Notes: generated by a model from the letters alone, not told the origin. Numbered from the stretch's first letter, positions 1-7,729 are shown. The stretch: DNA of 23,630 bases from CAG-791 sp964386925 (GCA_964386925.1 CAYLUU010000034.1:1-23630), one strand, 5' to 3'. A program made the numbers and translations.

Positions 1-80
1 AGCATTACTCGCACATTTTATGCAAATTTGCTTGGCTCTGAATAGTTACAGAATAAGTATCATTACAGAAAATGAGACTG

Positions 81-119
81 GGAACAGATTGGCAGGATGA
101 CCAATCTGTTCCTTTTTTT
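81..119 (+). terminator. Rho-independent terminator of an upstream gene
   Basis: A perfect 12-bp stem (81-92 with 101-112), an 8-base loop, then seven T residues. It faces the plus strand, so it ends a gene lying to the left of the window. Nothing in bases 1-80 could be recognised as that gene's coding end. Confidence 0.9.
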
Positions 120-170
120 CTGGATAATCTCACAACATACAATTGTAAAATAACTGAGTAGAATGTAAGT

Positions 171-268
171 GTTCTGGTCAGCCGCATCGAGGTTTTCCGA
201 ATGCAAGGAGAAGATGACATTGGGCATCTTCGAGTATCAAAATCGAGATACGGGTGCTGAATAGATAC
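171..268 (+). repeat. Leader element A (fold-back, upstream of GH3 gene)
   Basis: A roughly 98-base stretch between the upstream terminator and the GH3 gene. Its right end (254-268, GTGCTGAATAGATAC) matches the right ends of the leader elements at 5765-5893 and 14634-14688. It is preceded by an AAAATCG block like the GAAATCG block in those elements. A 7-bp stem GAAGATG/CATCTTC lies in the centre. The left arm (171-182) pairs only weakly with the right arm. It ends 43 bases before the start codon. Its function is unknown, and it is the most divergent full-length copy. Confidence 0.4.
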
Positions 269-311
269 GATGTATGCATTAAGAGCAGGGTGAATACGGA
301 GGGAATATATC

Positions 312-2783
312 ATGAAGAAATGGGGAAGAGCAACTTATCTGCCGGGACTGCCGCTGTACGGCAAGACCCGCGTTACGGCATCGGAAGAGCACATTCAACT
401 GTCGAAAGAGGCTGCGAAAGAGGGCATGGTTCTGCTGAAAAATAAGAACCATCTCCTTCCATTGCCGCAGGGGAGCAAGGTCGCACTGCTCGGAAAAGGG
501 ACCTTCGATTATGTCAAAGGCGGCGGTGGCTCCGGTGATGTGACGGTGCCGTATGTTCGAAATCTCTATGAAGGAATGTTGGAGCATCCGGAGTTGGTCA
601 GCGTAGAGGAGAAGACGGCCGGGTATTACAGAAACTATGTAGAGGCAGAGTATGCCAAGGGCGGAATTCCCGGAATGATTGCAGAAGCCGAGATTCCGAA
701 TGAACTATTGAAAGAGGCGTCAGCCACCTGTGACACAGCGATCATCTCCATCAGCCGTTTCTCCGGAGAGGGGTGGGATCGCAAATCGGAAATGGGAGCT
801 CCCGGTGAGAATGCCTGCGATGACAAGAATCTGATGAATCTGCAGAACAGCCTGTTTGCCCGCAGCGATTTTTATCTGACACCCGGAGAGGAGAAACTGG
901 TAGAGAAGGTTACAGAGCTCTTTGAACGAGTGGTTGTAGTGATGAATGTCGGCGGTATGGTAGCTGCGGACTGGTTTGCCGGAAACGACCGCATCAGCAG
1001 TGTACTGATGGCATGGCAGGGCGGCATGGAAGGCGGCTGCGCGGCAGCAGAGCTGCTGCTCGGACTGGGCAATCCTTCAGGCAAACTGGCGGATACCTTT
1101 GCAAAGCGTCTGGAGGATTATCCGTCCACAGAGGGCTTCCATGAATCCAGTGATTACGTGGATTATACGGAAGATATTTATGTGGGTTATCGGTATTTTG
1201 AGACGATCCCGGGAGCGGCGGAAAAGGTGGTTTATCCGTTCGGTTATGGTCTGTCCTATACGGATTTTGCAATCTCTGAGGTAAAGGCTTGGCTGGTGAA
1301 GGGCGAACCGGATCCTGCGGCAGAGACGAGCGAGGGTCCTGACCCGGACAGCGGAGATATCATTGCCATCCGCACGGTTGTCACCAATATCGGTGCGTAT
1401 GCCGGCAAGGAGGTTCTGCAGGTCTATGCAGGAGCACCGCAGGGGAAGCTCGGCAAGCCGGCTAGGGAATTAAAGGCATATCAGAAAACAAGACTCCTCC
1501 AGCCGGGCGAGAGCCAGCAGATTCAGCTGGAGATTCCGGTGAAGAATCTTGCCAGCTACGATGATCTGGGGCGTGTGTGCAAATCGGCATGGGTTCTCGA
1601 GAAGGGAAGCTACGCCTTTTATCTGGGAACAGATGTGAGGTCGGCATCGGAGCTGGAATTCCACTATGAAGTGGCGGATGACCGCATAGCAGAGCGTCTT
1701 GTGAGCCGGATGGCACCGACGCAGCTGAGCATGCGCCTTCGTGCGGACGGAACCTTTGAAAATCTCCCGCTTGGAGAACCCAATGATCCTAACGAGAACG
1801 GACTGGAGCCGCTTACATTTGAGGAGACGGAAGGGTGCACGCCGGGAGTGCGAATGCAACCGCGAGGCTTTACGGAGTGGACGGGCAAGACCAATGGTCT
1901 GCCGAAGCTGATCGATGTAGCCGAGGGACGGATGTCTCTGTATGACTTTATCCGTGCAATGAAGGATGAAGATTTGGCGGCGCTCATCGGCGGACAGCCG
2001 AATGTAGGCGTTGCGAATACCTATGGCTATGGAAATCTTCCGGAGTATGGGGTTCCGAACATCATGACGGCAGACGGTCCGGCAGGGCTTCGTATTCAGC
2101 AGGAGGTTGGCGTAGAGACGACGGCCTTCCCTTGCTCAACGCTGCTCGCTTGCACCTGGAATCCGGAGACAACCTATGCAGTCGGCCGTGCCGGAGGAGA
2201 AGAGGTCAAGGAGAACAATGTCGGCGTATGGCTGACACCGGCGGTGAATATTCACCGGAGTCCTCTGTGCGGCCGCAATTTTGAATATTATTCGGAGGAT
2301 CCGCTTCTGGCGGGTAAGCAGGCCGCCGGAATGGTGCGGGGAATTCAGAGCGTTCATGTTGGCGCAACCGTGAAGCATTTTGCTCTGAATGACAAGGAGA
2401 CCAACCGCAAGAACTCCGATTCCAGAGCATCCGAGAGAGCCATCCGTGAGATCTATCTGAAGCAGTTCGAGATCATCATCAAGGAGGCGAATCCCTGGAG
2501 TGTAATGTCCAGCTACAACATCATCAACGGTCACCGTGCATCGGAGAATAAGGATTTGCTGGTTGGAATTCTGCGTGATGAGTGGGGTTATGACGGCATG
2601 GTCACCACAGACTGGTGGACCTGTGGTGAGCATTATAAGGAGTGCGCAGCAGGTAATGATATGAAGATGGGCGCCGGCTTCCCGGAGCGTGTGATGGAGG
2701 CCCTTGAGAAAGGTTTGATCACCAGAGCGCAGCTAGAGCTGGCCGCACGGCATATTCTGACACTGATCCTGCGAGTGGACTGA
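312..2783 (+). CDS. Beta-glucosidase, glycoside hydrolase family 3, domain-swapped
   Basis: An 823-residue GH3 enzyme that should hydrolyse beta-linked glucosides or related sugars by a retaining mechanism. Domain order is reversed relative to classical GH3: the alpha/beta sandwich domain comes first (about 25-330; KEGMVLLKN), then a fibronectin-III-like domain (about 345-450), then the TIM-barrel domain (about 540-823). The predicted nucleophile is Asp767 in MVTTDWW. The acid/base is Glu153 in FSGEGWDR. The barrel also shows the KHF and GRNFEYYSEDP substrate-binding motifs. Such swapped enzymes are known from Ruminococcus albus and Butyrivibrio fibrisolvens. No signal peptide is present, so it acts in the cytoplasm on imported oligosaccharides or glycosides. 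The start is set by GGAGGG at 298-303, 8 bases from the ATG. It converges on the ABC ATPase gene with a 12-base gap and no visible terminator. The exact substrate cannot be read from sequence. Confidence 0.95.
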   Translation: MKKWGRATYLPGLPLYGKTRVTASEEHIQLSKEAAKEGMVLLKNKNHLLPLPQGSKVALLGKGTFDYVKGGGGSGDVTVPYVRNLYEGMLEHPELVSVEEKTAGYYRNYVEAEYAKGGIPGMIAEAEIPNELLKEASATCDTAIISISRFSGEGWDRKSEMGAPGENACDDKNLMNLQNSLFARSDFYLTPGEEKLVEKVTELFERVVVVMNVGGMVAADWFAGNDRISSVLMAWQGGMEGGCAAAELLLGLGNPSGKLADTFAKRLEDYPSTEGFHESSDYVDYTEDIYVGYRYFETIPGAAEKVVYPFGYGLSYTDFAISEVKAWLVKGEPDPAAETSEGPDPDSGDIIAIRTVVTNIGAYAGKEVLQVYAGAPQGKLGKPARELKAYQKTRLLQPGESQQIQLEIPVKNLASYDDLGRVCKSAWVLEKGSYAFYLGTDVRSASELEFHYEVADDRIAERLVSRMAPTQLSMRLRADGTFENLPLGEPNDPNENGLEPLTFEETEGCTPGVRMQPRGFTEWTGKTNGLPKLIDVAEGRMSLYDFIRAMKDEDLAALIGGQPNVGVANTYGYGNLPEYGVPNIMTADGPAGLRIQQEVGVETTAFPCSTLLACTWNPETTYAVGRAGGEEVKENNVGVWLTPAVNIHRSPLCGRNFEYYSEDPLLAGKQAAGMVRGIQSVHVGATVKHFALNDKETNRKNSDSRASERAIREIYLKQFEIIIKEANPWSVMSSYNIINGHRASENKDLLVGILRDEWGYDGMVTTDWWTCGEHYKECAAGNDMKMGAGFPERVMEALEKGLITRAQLELAARHILTLILRVD

Positions 2784-2795
2784 TGTTATTTCCTG

Positions 2796-3548
2796 TTAAT
2801 TGTCCTTGCTGCTGATGGCGCGCAGGAAGGCCTGTGTGCGTTCTTCGCGGGGATTTCGGAAGAATTCCTGCGAAGGACCTTCTTCTACGACAACGCCGCC
2901 TTCGATGAAGACAGTACGAGTGGAAATGTTGCGGGCAAAGCCGAGTTCATGAGTGACTACCAGCATGGTCATGCCTTCCGCGGCGAGCTCGCGCATGACA
3001 CTGAGGACTTCACTGGTGAGCTCCGGGTCCAGAGCGGAAGTAGGCTCGTCAAAATAAATGATCTCAGGCTCGGTTGCGATGGCACGGGCAATGGCAACGC
3101 GCTGCTGCTGTCCGCCGGAGAGCTGGTTCGGGTAGAAATCTGCGCGGCCTTGCATGCCGACCCGCTCGAGAGCACTGCGGGCAATCTGGTCGGCTTTTGC
3201 CTTGTCCATTTTGCGCGCAATGATGAGACCCTCCGTGACATTCTGCAGTGCTGTCTTGTTCAGAAAGAGATTATAGTTCTGGAAAACAAAGGCAGTTTTG
3301 CGGCGAATTTCGGCAATGTCTTTTTTGCGGATTGCGGCCAGATCGTAGGTCCTTCCATCGAATGTCAGCTGGCCGCTGTCTGCCGTTTCGAGAAAGTTGG
3401 CGCATCGAAGAAGCGTTGTTTTGCCGCCTCCGGATGGACCGAGGATGGCGACGACCTCTCCGCGGTTCACGGAAATATCGATCCCGTTCAGAACGAAGGT
3501 TTTTCCGTCAAAGGTTTTCTTGATATTCTTGATTTCGAGCATAGACAT
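2796..3548 (-). CDS. Polar amino-acid ABC transporter, ATP-binding protein
   Basis: A 250-residue ATPase of the GlnQ/ArtP/TcyC type, which powers uptake of polar amino acids through the permease encoded just upstream. All nucleotide-binding motifs are intact: Walker A GPSGGGKT (37-44), Q-loop Gln90, signature LSGGQ (143-147), Walker B IIYFDE (163-168) and switch His200. Length is normal for the family. An AGGTGGA ribosome binding site lies 8 bases before the ATG at 3548; a second in-frame Met follows at codon 3. It is second in a two-gene minus-strand operon, 41 bases after the permease. Which amino acid is carried cannot be judged without the binding protein. Confidence 0.95.
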   Translation of the reverse strand: MSMLEIKNIKKTFDGKTFVLNGIDISVNRGEVVAILGPSGGGKTTLLRCANFLETADSGQLTFDGRTYDLAAIRKKDIAEIRRKTAFVFQNYNLFLNKTALQNVTEGLIIARKMDKAKADQIARSALERVGMQGRADFYPNQLSGGQQQRVAIARAIATEPEIIYFDEPTSALDPELTSEVLSVMRELAAEGMTMLVVTHELGFARNISTRTVFIEGGVVVEEGPSQEFFRNPREERTQAFLRAISSKDN

Positions 3549-3589
3549 CGCTTTATTCCACCTAATGATTTGGAAACAAAAGAATTTCG

Positions 3590-4258
3590 CTAGCGTTTTC
3601 CGTAGGAGCTAAGGCGTTTCTCTCCCATACTCTGAAGCTTGGTGAGTACGGTGGAGAACAGCAGATAGATCGCGGCAACTTCCAGATACAGAGCCAGCGG
3701 CTCGTAGTAAACGGCGTTGATACGCTGCGTGGTCATGAACATTTCTGTGACAGTGATGTTGGCGGCCAGAGAGGTATCCTTTACCATGGAGATCAGCTCA
3801 TTGAAGAGCGTGGGGAACGCGGTGCGCAGAGCCTGCGGCAAGAGGACGCGGCGAACAATCTGCCACCAGGTCATACCGATGCAGTAGCCGGCCTCCATCT
3901 GCCCGTGAGGGATGGATTCCAGAGCAGCCCGCATGGTCTCTGCGGCATAGGCACCCTCGTTGAAGGCGAACACCAACACGGCAGCCGGGAAGGCATCGAT
4001 GAGAATGCCAACCTTGGGAAGACCGTAATACACCACGAACAGCTGGACGAGAAGAGGCGTTCCGCGAATGATCCAGATATAGATTCTGGCAAGCTGTTTG
4101 AGCCCGCGGATGTTTGCAAACTGCACGAGAGCCGTTACAACGGCGATGACAAGTCCGAGTGCAAAGGCGATGGCAGTCAGCGGGATCGTATAGAGAAGTC
4201 CCGGAAGAAGAATCTTCGGGAAGGATTCAATTAAGATGTTCAGCAGACGTTCGTTCAT
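3590..4258 (-). CDS. Polar amino-acid ABC transporter, permease
   Basis: A 222-residue inner-membrane permease of the HisM/GlnP family with about five membrane helices. The family's cytoplasmic coupling (EAA) loop is visible as MEAGYCIGMTWWQIVRRVLLPQALR, shown here as EAGYCIGM followed by RRVLLPQALR. Upstream of it is the RGTPLLVQLF segment typical of this family. The ATG at 4258 is chosen because TTGGAG sits 5 bases before it and the protein then begins MNERLLNILIESF. A longer reading would need a TTG at 4291 and adds an unsupported 11 residues. It probably forms a homodimer with two copies of the downstream ATPase. No substrate-binding protein gene adjoins it in this window. Confidence 0.93.
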   Translation of the reverse strand: MNERLLNILIESFPKILLPGLLYTIPLTAIAFALGLVIAVVTALVQFANIRGLKQLARIYIWIIRGTPLLVQLFVVYYGLPKVGILIDAFPAAVLVFAFNEGAYAAETMRAALESIPHGQMEAGYCIGMTWWQIVRRVLLPQALRTAFPTLFNELISMVKDTSLAANITVTEMFMTTQRINAVYYEPLALYLEVAAIYLLFSTVLTKLQSMGEKRLSSYGKR

Positions 4259-4286
4259 GAATGCTCCAACAATTTTGATCTTAGGC

Positions 4287-4296
4287 AACAATTGTT
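4287..4296. promoter_or_regulatory. Perfect 10-bp palindrome in importer leader
   Basis: AACAATTGTT lies about 30 bases before the permease start. It is just downstream (in the minus direction) of a possible -10 hexamer TAGAAT (4300-4305, minus). It could be an operator for the amino-acid importer. No good -35 was found at standard spacing and no regulator is encoded nearby, so this is tentative. Confidence 0.25.
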
Positions 4297-4362
4297 CTTA
4301 TTCTAGCATACTATGTGGTATTTTAATGTGCTGTGGATAAGCTGATGGCTGTTTAGGAAGAG

Positions 4363-4528
4363 CTAGTACAGCGATTTTTAAATAACTAACCATATTAACT
4401 TGCCTGATTTCCGGATAGCACGCAACAAAAATCCTCAGAGTAGCCCGCTACGCCTACGTTTTTTGATGCGCACTCTCCGAAAATCATTCTGCGTTATCTG
4501 GCTGGTTATTCTGCAAACGCTGTACTAG
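4363..4528. repeat. 166-bp gap-free imperfect palindrome (MITE-like fold-back element)
   Basis: Two 83-base arms meet at 4445/4446 and are inverted copies without any gap. Ends are exact for 11 bases (CTAGTACAGCG and CGCTGTACTAG), and about 57 of 83 positions match over the whole arm. Well-kept inner blocks are AATAACYARC and CGCAWCAAAA. The transcript could form one very long hairpin. There is no ORF inside and no clear target-site duplication at the edges. The right end stops one base before the AAAGGGAG ribosome binding site of the CapA-like gene. It may be a non-autonomous mobile repeat or a structured regulatory element. Confidence 0.75.
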
Positions 4529-4541
4529 AAAGGGAGAAATG

Positions 4542-5723
4542 ATGAGCAGGAATGATTCAGATGATTCGAAAATTTCGCTGGTCTTTACCGGGGACATCGG
4601 ATTTGATCGTTATATGGACGGCAAGTGGGATGATGATGCGCTGATTGGAACACAGGTGCTGGATTTCCTGCACAGCGGCGATCATGTGGTGGCCAATGTA
4701 GAAGGTCCACTGGTGGATCAGACTACGAACCAGACAACGGAGGGAACGCAGCAGCTGCTGCACACGATGAATCCCGCTGCGACGAGGGTGCTAGGCAGAA
4801 TGCATGCCGACATCTGGAATCTGTGCAACAACCATATTATGGATGCAGGGCCGATGGGGATCGAGGCAACGCTGCAGGAGGCAGCCAGGTGCGGGGCCGA
4901 AACCATCGGCGCCGGCAGGAATCTGGCAGAAGCCAGAAGACCGATTTATCTGGAGGAAGCGGGCGGCATCGGGATGTTTTCTGTGGGATATCGGCGCGGC
5001 TGCAAGCCGGCGGCGGAGGATTATCCGGGCTGTTACATGTGGAATGAAACAGAGCAGATCAGGGAGACGGTAGCGGATATCAAATCTCGCTGCAGATGGT
5101 GCGTGATGGTGGCACACGCAGGAGAGGAGTTTACCTCGCTGCCAACCTGCTATACCAGGAACAAATATCTGGAATTCCTCGAGATGGGAGTGGATGTGAT
5201 CGTGGCGCACCATCCGCATGTCCCGATGAATTATGAGCGGGTTGGAGAGAAGACGATCTTCTATTCGTTGGGAAATTTTATCTTCGATACAGATTATCAG
5301 AGGGCACAGTACAACACTGACCGGGGCGTTCTGGTGAAGCTGAATTTCACAGAAAACTCATATGACTTTGAAGCAATGGGCCTGCAGATCAACCGGGGGA
5401 ACGAACACATTGAGGCAGCAGGGCTGCCGGAGATCTTTACGGATGTTCCTGCAGAGGAATATGAGCTCCTGGCTCCTCTTGCAGCGAAGATGTTCGTTGC
5501 GGCAACGAAGCGGCAGCAGATCTATCTGAACCGGGAGAAGTGGGAGCATGCCTCCGAGGAAGAATGGGCAGAGCACTTTGCCAATCCGAAAAGGTCCGGT
5601 CGGGTAGAGGGAGAAGCGCTGGATTTCTTCATCGTGTGTCCTCTTGCAGAGCAGGCAGAAAATGGTGCGTGGAAGAGATCCCGGCTGGAAAAGGTGAAAA
5701 ACTATATTCTGGCGCAAATGTAG
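4542..5723 (+). CDS. CapA-family metallophosphatase-like protein
   Basis: A 393-residue protein of the CapA/PgsA family (poly-gamma-glutamate or capsule synthesis protein fold, a calcineurin-like phosphoesterase relative). Metal-site motifs run in the expected order: FTGDIGFDR near the N-terminus, VANVEGPL, NLCNNHIMD, VAHAGEEF, VAHHPHVP and YSLGNFIFD. Family members often have an N-terminal membrane anchor, but this one has neither signal peptide nor helix and is predicted cytosolic. It therefore may not have a capsule role; hydrolysis of an unknown phosphate ester is a fair guess. Two ATGs stand in tandem (4539 and 4542). AAAGGGAG at 4529-4536 is too close to the first, so the second is preferred. 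The gene's upstream region is the 166-bp palindrome. It appears to be a single-gene unit. Confidence 0.88.
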   Translation: MSRNDSDDSKISLVFTGDIGFDRYMDGKWDDDALIGTQVLDFLHSGDHVVANVEGPLVDQTTNQTTEGTQQLLHTMNPAATRVLGRMHADIWNLCNNHIMDAGPMGIEATLQEAARCGAETIGAGRNLAEARRPIYLEEAGGIGMFSVGYRRGCKPAAEDYPGCYMWNETEQIRETVADIKSRCRWCVMVAHAGEEFTSLPTCYTRNKYLEFLEMGVDVIVAHHPHVPMNYERVGEKTIFYSLGNFIFDTDYQRAQYNTDRGVLVKLNFTENSYDFEAMGLQINRGNEHIEAAGLPEIFTDVPAEEYELLAPLAAKMFVAATKRQQIYLNREKWEHASEEEWAEHFANPKRSGRVEGEALDFFIVCPLAEQAENGAWKRSRLEKVKNYILAQM

Positions 5724-5764
5724 GAATACGTCATTGTACGGATGTCAGTCCTTGATGCAATATC

Positions 5765-5893
5765 TGTGTCTGTTCAGATAGCTGACGGGTGATTATAATG
5801 AGGACTGCGCAGGAACGGCCTGCCAATTTCAATCATGAATCTGTCCGTAAACGGCCGGTTCGGGGTGAAATCGTCAGGCACTGAACAGATACA
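5765..5893 (+). repeat. Leader element B (fold-back, upstream of FNT gene)
   Basis: Outer arms TGTGTCTGTTCAG (5765-5777) and CTGAACAGATACA (5881-5893) pair with one mismatch. CTGACG next to the left arm also pairs with CGTCAG next to the right arm, giving a stem of about 20 bp with a small bulge. Inside are a GCAGG/CCTGC hairpin and a block at 5822-5841 (GCCAATTTCAATCATGAATC) that recurs at 9110-9129. The element ends 27 bases before the FNT start codon, so its right half should be in the 5' leader of the mRNA. Function unknown. Confidence 0.55.
5771..5799 (+). promoter_or_regulatory. Possible promoter inside leader element B
   Basis: A perfect -10 hexamer TATAAT is at 5794-5799. The sequence 17 bases upstream (TGTTCA, 5771-5776) is a poor -35. 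If used, transcription would start near 5806, leaving the right half of element B in the leader of the FNT mRNA. Confidence 0.35.
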
Positions 5894-5920
5894 ACGGAAA
5901 GAGAAAAGCGAGGAATAACA

Positions 5921-6763
5921 ATGTCAGAACAACATTTCAACACTCCGGCAGAGGTGATTTCTGCCACACTGGAAGGCGGCAAGAGAAAGTCTCAGCTGCC
6001 TCTTGGCAAGATGATTCTACTGGGTATTATGGCAGGTGCCTTCATTGCACTGGGCGGTGCGACCAGCAGCACAGCGGCACACAACATCTCTAATGTGGGG
6101 TTGGCCCGGGCGGTTTCCGGCGTTATTTTCCCGGTGGGACTGATGATGATTGTCTTCGTGGGCGGAGAACTGTTCACGGGGGACTGCCTGATGGTCATGG
6201 ATGTGATGTGCGGGAAGGTTTCCTGGAAGGACTGCATCCGAAGCCTGTGCATTGTATACATCAGCAACCTGATCGGGGCATTGATCATTGACGTGCTGGT
6301 TTTTTATTCCGGAAATCTGGATTATACGAGCGGCCTTCTGGGAGCGTACGCCATCAAGGTGGCGATCGGCAAGGTTTCCATCACACCGATCAAGGGAATC
6401 ACATCGGGCATCCTGTGCAACATTCTGGTGTGTATTGCCGTTCTGATGGCAGCGGCTGCATCGGACATTGCCGGCAAGGTATGGGCGATTTTCTTCCCGA
6501 TTATGGCGTTCGTAGTCGGCGGCTTTGAGCACTGCGTGGCGAATATGTTCTACATTCCGATCGGCATTATGGCAGCATCGAATCCGACCTACGTGGCAAA
6601 GGCTGAGGAGGCATACGGAATTACGGCAGAGCAGCTGAGTCAGCTGACGGTACTGGGCAGCCTGCAGAATTTTATTCCTGTAACGATCGGCAACATCATC
6701 GGTGGGATGATCTTCGTAGGTGTGCCGTGCTATCTCATCCAGGCAGCTAAGAAGAAAGCATAA
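5921..6763 (+). CDS. Formate/nitrite transporter (FNT) family channel
   Basis: A 280-residue membrane protein of the FNT family (FocA, NirC, hydrosulfide channel), which forms pentamers passing small monovalent anions. The family's six-helix pattern is visible. The first signature region is GGATSSTAAHN followed by GGELFTGDCL, which forms the omega-loop constriction. The second signature is VGGFEHCVANM, with His204 in the position of the conserved pore histidine of FocA. In a fermentative anaerobe, formate export and re-uptake is the likeliest role, but nitrite or hydrosulfide cannot be excluded from these motifs. An AGCGAGGA ribosome binding site precedes the ATG by 6 bases. No pyruvate formate-lyase gene is in the window, and the gene appears monocistronic. 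No terminator with a T-run was found after it. Confidence 0.93.
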   Translation: MSEQHFNTPAEVISATLEGGKRKSQLPLGKMILLGIMAGAFIALGGATSSTAAHNISNVGLARAVSGVIFPVGLMMIVFVGGELFTGDCLMVMDVMCGKVSWKDCIRSLCIVYISNLIGALIIDVLVFYSGNLDYTSGLLGAYAIKVAIGKVSITPIKGITSGILCNILVCIAVLMAAAASDIAGKVWAIFFPIMAFVVGGFEHCVANMFYIPIGIMAASNPTYVAKAEEAYGITAEQLSQLTVLGSLQNFIPVTIGNIIGGMIFVGVPCYLIQAAKKKA

Positions 6764-6863
6764 AGAATGCGTTTCAGAGCGAACATCTCCGCTGGCTGCT
6801 TCTGGCTGGCGCCTGTTCAATAACCGACGGCTTGAAAAATTGGCAGAAACGATATTTTGACGG

Positions 6864-6892
6864 TTACAAAATCGGGCGCAGCAGACTATAAT
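6864..6892 (+). promoter_or_regulatory. Sigma-A-type promoter of the small lipoprotein gene
   Basis: TTACAA (6864-6869), a 17-base spacer and a consensus TATAAT (6887-6892). The predicted start of transcription is near 6899, about 30 bases before the lipoprotein ATG at 6929. The longer reading of the ORF from a TTG at 6857 would begin upstream of this promoter, which argues against that start. Confidence 0.7.
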
Positions 6893-6928
6893 GAAGGATA
6901 TTTATCCGTTGGAGAGGAGGCCTTTGTT

Positions 6929-7426
6929 ATGAAGAAGCGGTTGGCTGCAGGTGGCAGCAGAGTGCGGGTTATATTGATCGCTGCGGCAGTGCTGATGCTG
7001 ACCGGGTGCAGCTCGATGAAATTCCTGGCAAGCGGCAAGGAATTTCGTAAGATCTGTGACGACAATGGCTTTCAGGTTCAGGATGCCAGCACTGCAGTGA
7101 AGGAGACCGGCTCCTACAGCAGTCTGTCGGATGCCTATCTGGCAACGACGGAGGACGGATTGGTTTCCGTATGGTATCTGCGGTTCACGGATACAAAGGA
7201 AGCACAGAATTATTACAATTCCGTGGCCGGGCAGTTGGACGGAACGGTTTACAGCGGACCGAATTATCAGGCTGAGGTAGAGACGGTGGAGGACACCTGC
7301 CGTGAGATTTACATGGAGTCCGGACGGATTATTTACGCAGAGGGAAATGCGGATTCGATTCAGACACTGGAGACTCAGCTGATCGGAACCTGGAATCAGG
7401 ATCCGGTGAAGAAGACGGCAAAGTAG
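6929..7426 (+). CDS. Small lipoprotein of unknown family
   Basis: A 165-residue predicted lipoprotein. The N-terminus has basic residues (MKKRLAAGGSRVR), a hydrophobic stretch, and the lipobox LTGC with lipidated Cys27. The mature part of about 138 residues begins SSMKFLASGKEFRKICDDNG and looks like one compact alpha/beta domain with a YLRFTDTKEAQNYYNS segment. I do not recognise the family. The start at 6929 is favoured by a strong GGAGAGGAGG site (6911-6920) and by the signal peptide. It has its own promoter and a strong terminator, so it is a single-gene unit on the outer face of the membrane. Confidence 0.85.
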   Translation: MKKRLAAGGSRVRVILIAAAVLMLTGCSSMKFLASGKEFRKICDDNGFQVQDASTAVKETGSYSSLSDAYLATTEDGLVSVWYLRFTDTKEAQNYYNSVAGQLDGTVYSGPNYQAEVETVEDTCREIYMESGRIIYAEGNADSIQTLETQLIGTWNQDPVKKTAK

Positions 7427-7463
7427 AATCGTCAATCGCGAAAGACACAGACTGAAGAATAAA

Positions 7464-7494
7464 AAGAGTCAGGGAGGTTCCCTGGCTCTTTTCT
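7464..7494 (+). terminator. Terminator of the small lipoprotein gene
   Basis: A 12-bp stem (7464-7475 with 7479-7490) containing one G-T wobble and a three-base loop, followed by TTCT. An A-run precedes it, so it may also work on the opposite strand. Confidence 0.85.
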
Positions 7495-7513
7495 CTTGGC
7501 GGCGGGGCAGTAC

Positions 7514-7557
7514 ACAAAAAATAAAAGCCCTGCATCCATGGAAAACCATAAATACAG
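7514..7557 (-). terminator. Terminator of the tRNA-Val gene
   Basis: Read on the minus strand, a 13-bp stem (7557-7545 with 7540-7528) with three G-T wobbles and a TTTT loop, followed by CTTTTATTTTTT. It lies 17 bases past the tRNA 3' end and ends that transcript. Confidence 0.8.
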
Positions 7558-7573
7558 GACCTTTCACTAAAAG

Positions 7574-7646
7574 TGGGACGGACGGGGCTCGAACCCGTGA
7601 CCTCTCGCGTGTGAGGCGAACGCTCTCCCGGCTGAGCTACCGTCCC
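7574..7646 (-). tRNA. tRNA-Val, anticodon CAC
   Basis: A complete cloverleaf on the minus strand. The acceptor stem is GGGACGG/CCGTCCC with discriminator A. The D arm is GCTC/GAGC. The anticodon stem-loop is TTCGC-CTCACAC-GCGAG with anticodon CAC, which reads GUG valine codons. The T arm is ACGGG-TTCGAGC-CCCGT. The 3' CCA is not encoded (CTT follows), so it must be added by a nucleotidyltransferase. It is a lone tRNA with its own promoter and terminator, set between two lipoprotein genes on the other strand. Confidence 0.95.
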
Positions 7647-7674
7647 AAGGGAGAACTTCTGTGCAACGAAGCTT

Positions 7675-7703
7675 ATTATATACCTGCTTTTGAAAATTGC
7701 CTA
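7675..7703 (-). promoter_or_regulatory. Promoter of the tRNA-Val gene
   Basis: On the minus strand, TAGGCA (7703-7698) is followed by a 17-base spacer and a consensus TATAAT (7680-7675). The tRNA 5' end lies 28 bases further on, a normal distance for a tRNA leader. Confidence 0.65.
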
Positions 7704-7729
7704 CTGTTTTTTTGTGGCGAAAGTATGAA

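Noticed and set aside
4259..4291. N-terminal extension of the amino-acid permease from a TTG at 4291
   Set aside because: It uses a rare start with no binding site, and the extra residues do not fit the family N-terminus. The ATG at 4258 has TTGGAG upstream.
6857..6892. TTGACG (6857-6862) as the -35 for the TATAAT at 6887
   Set aside because: The spacer would be 24 bases. TTACAA at 6864-6869 gives the standard 17.
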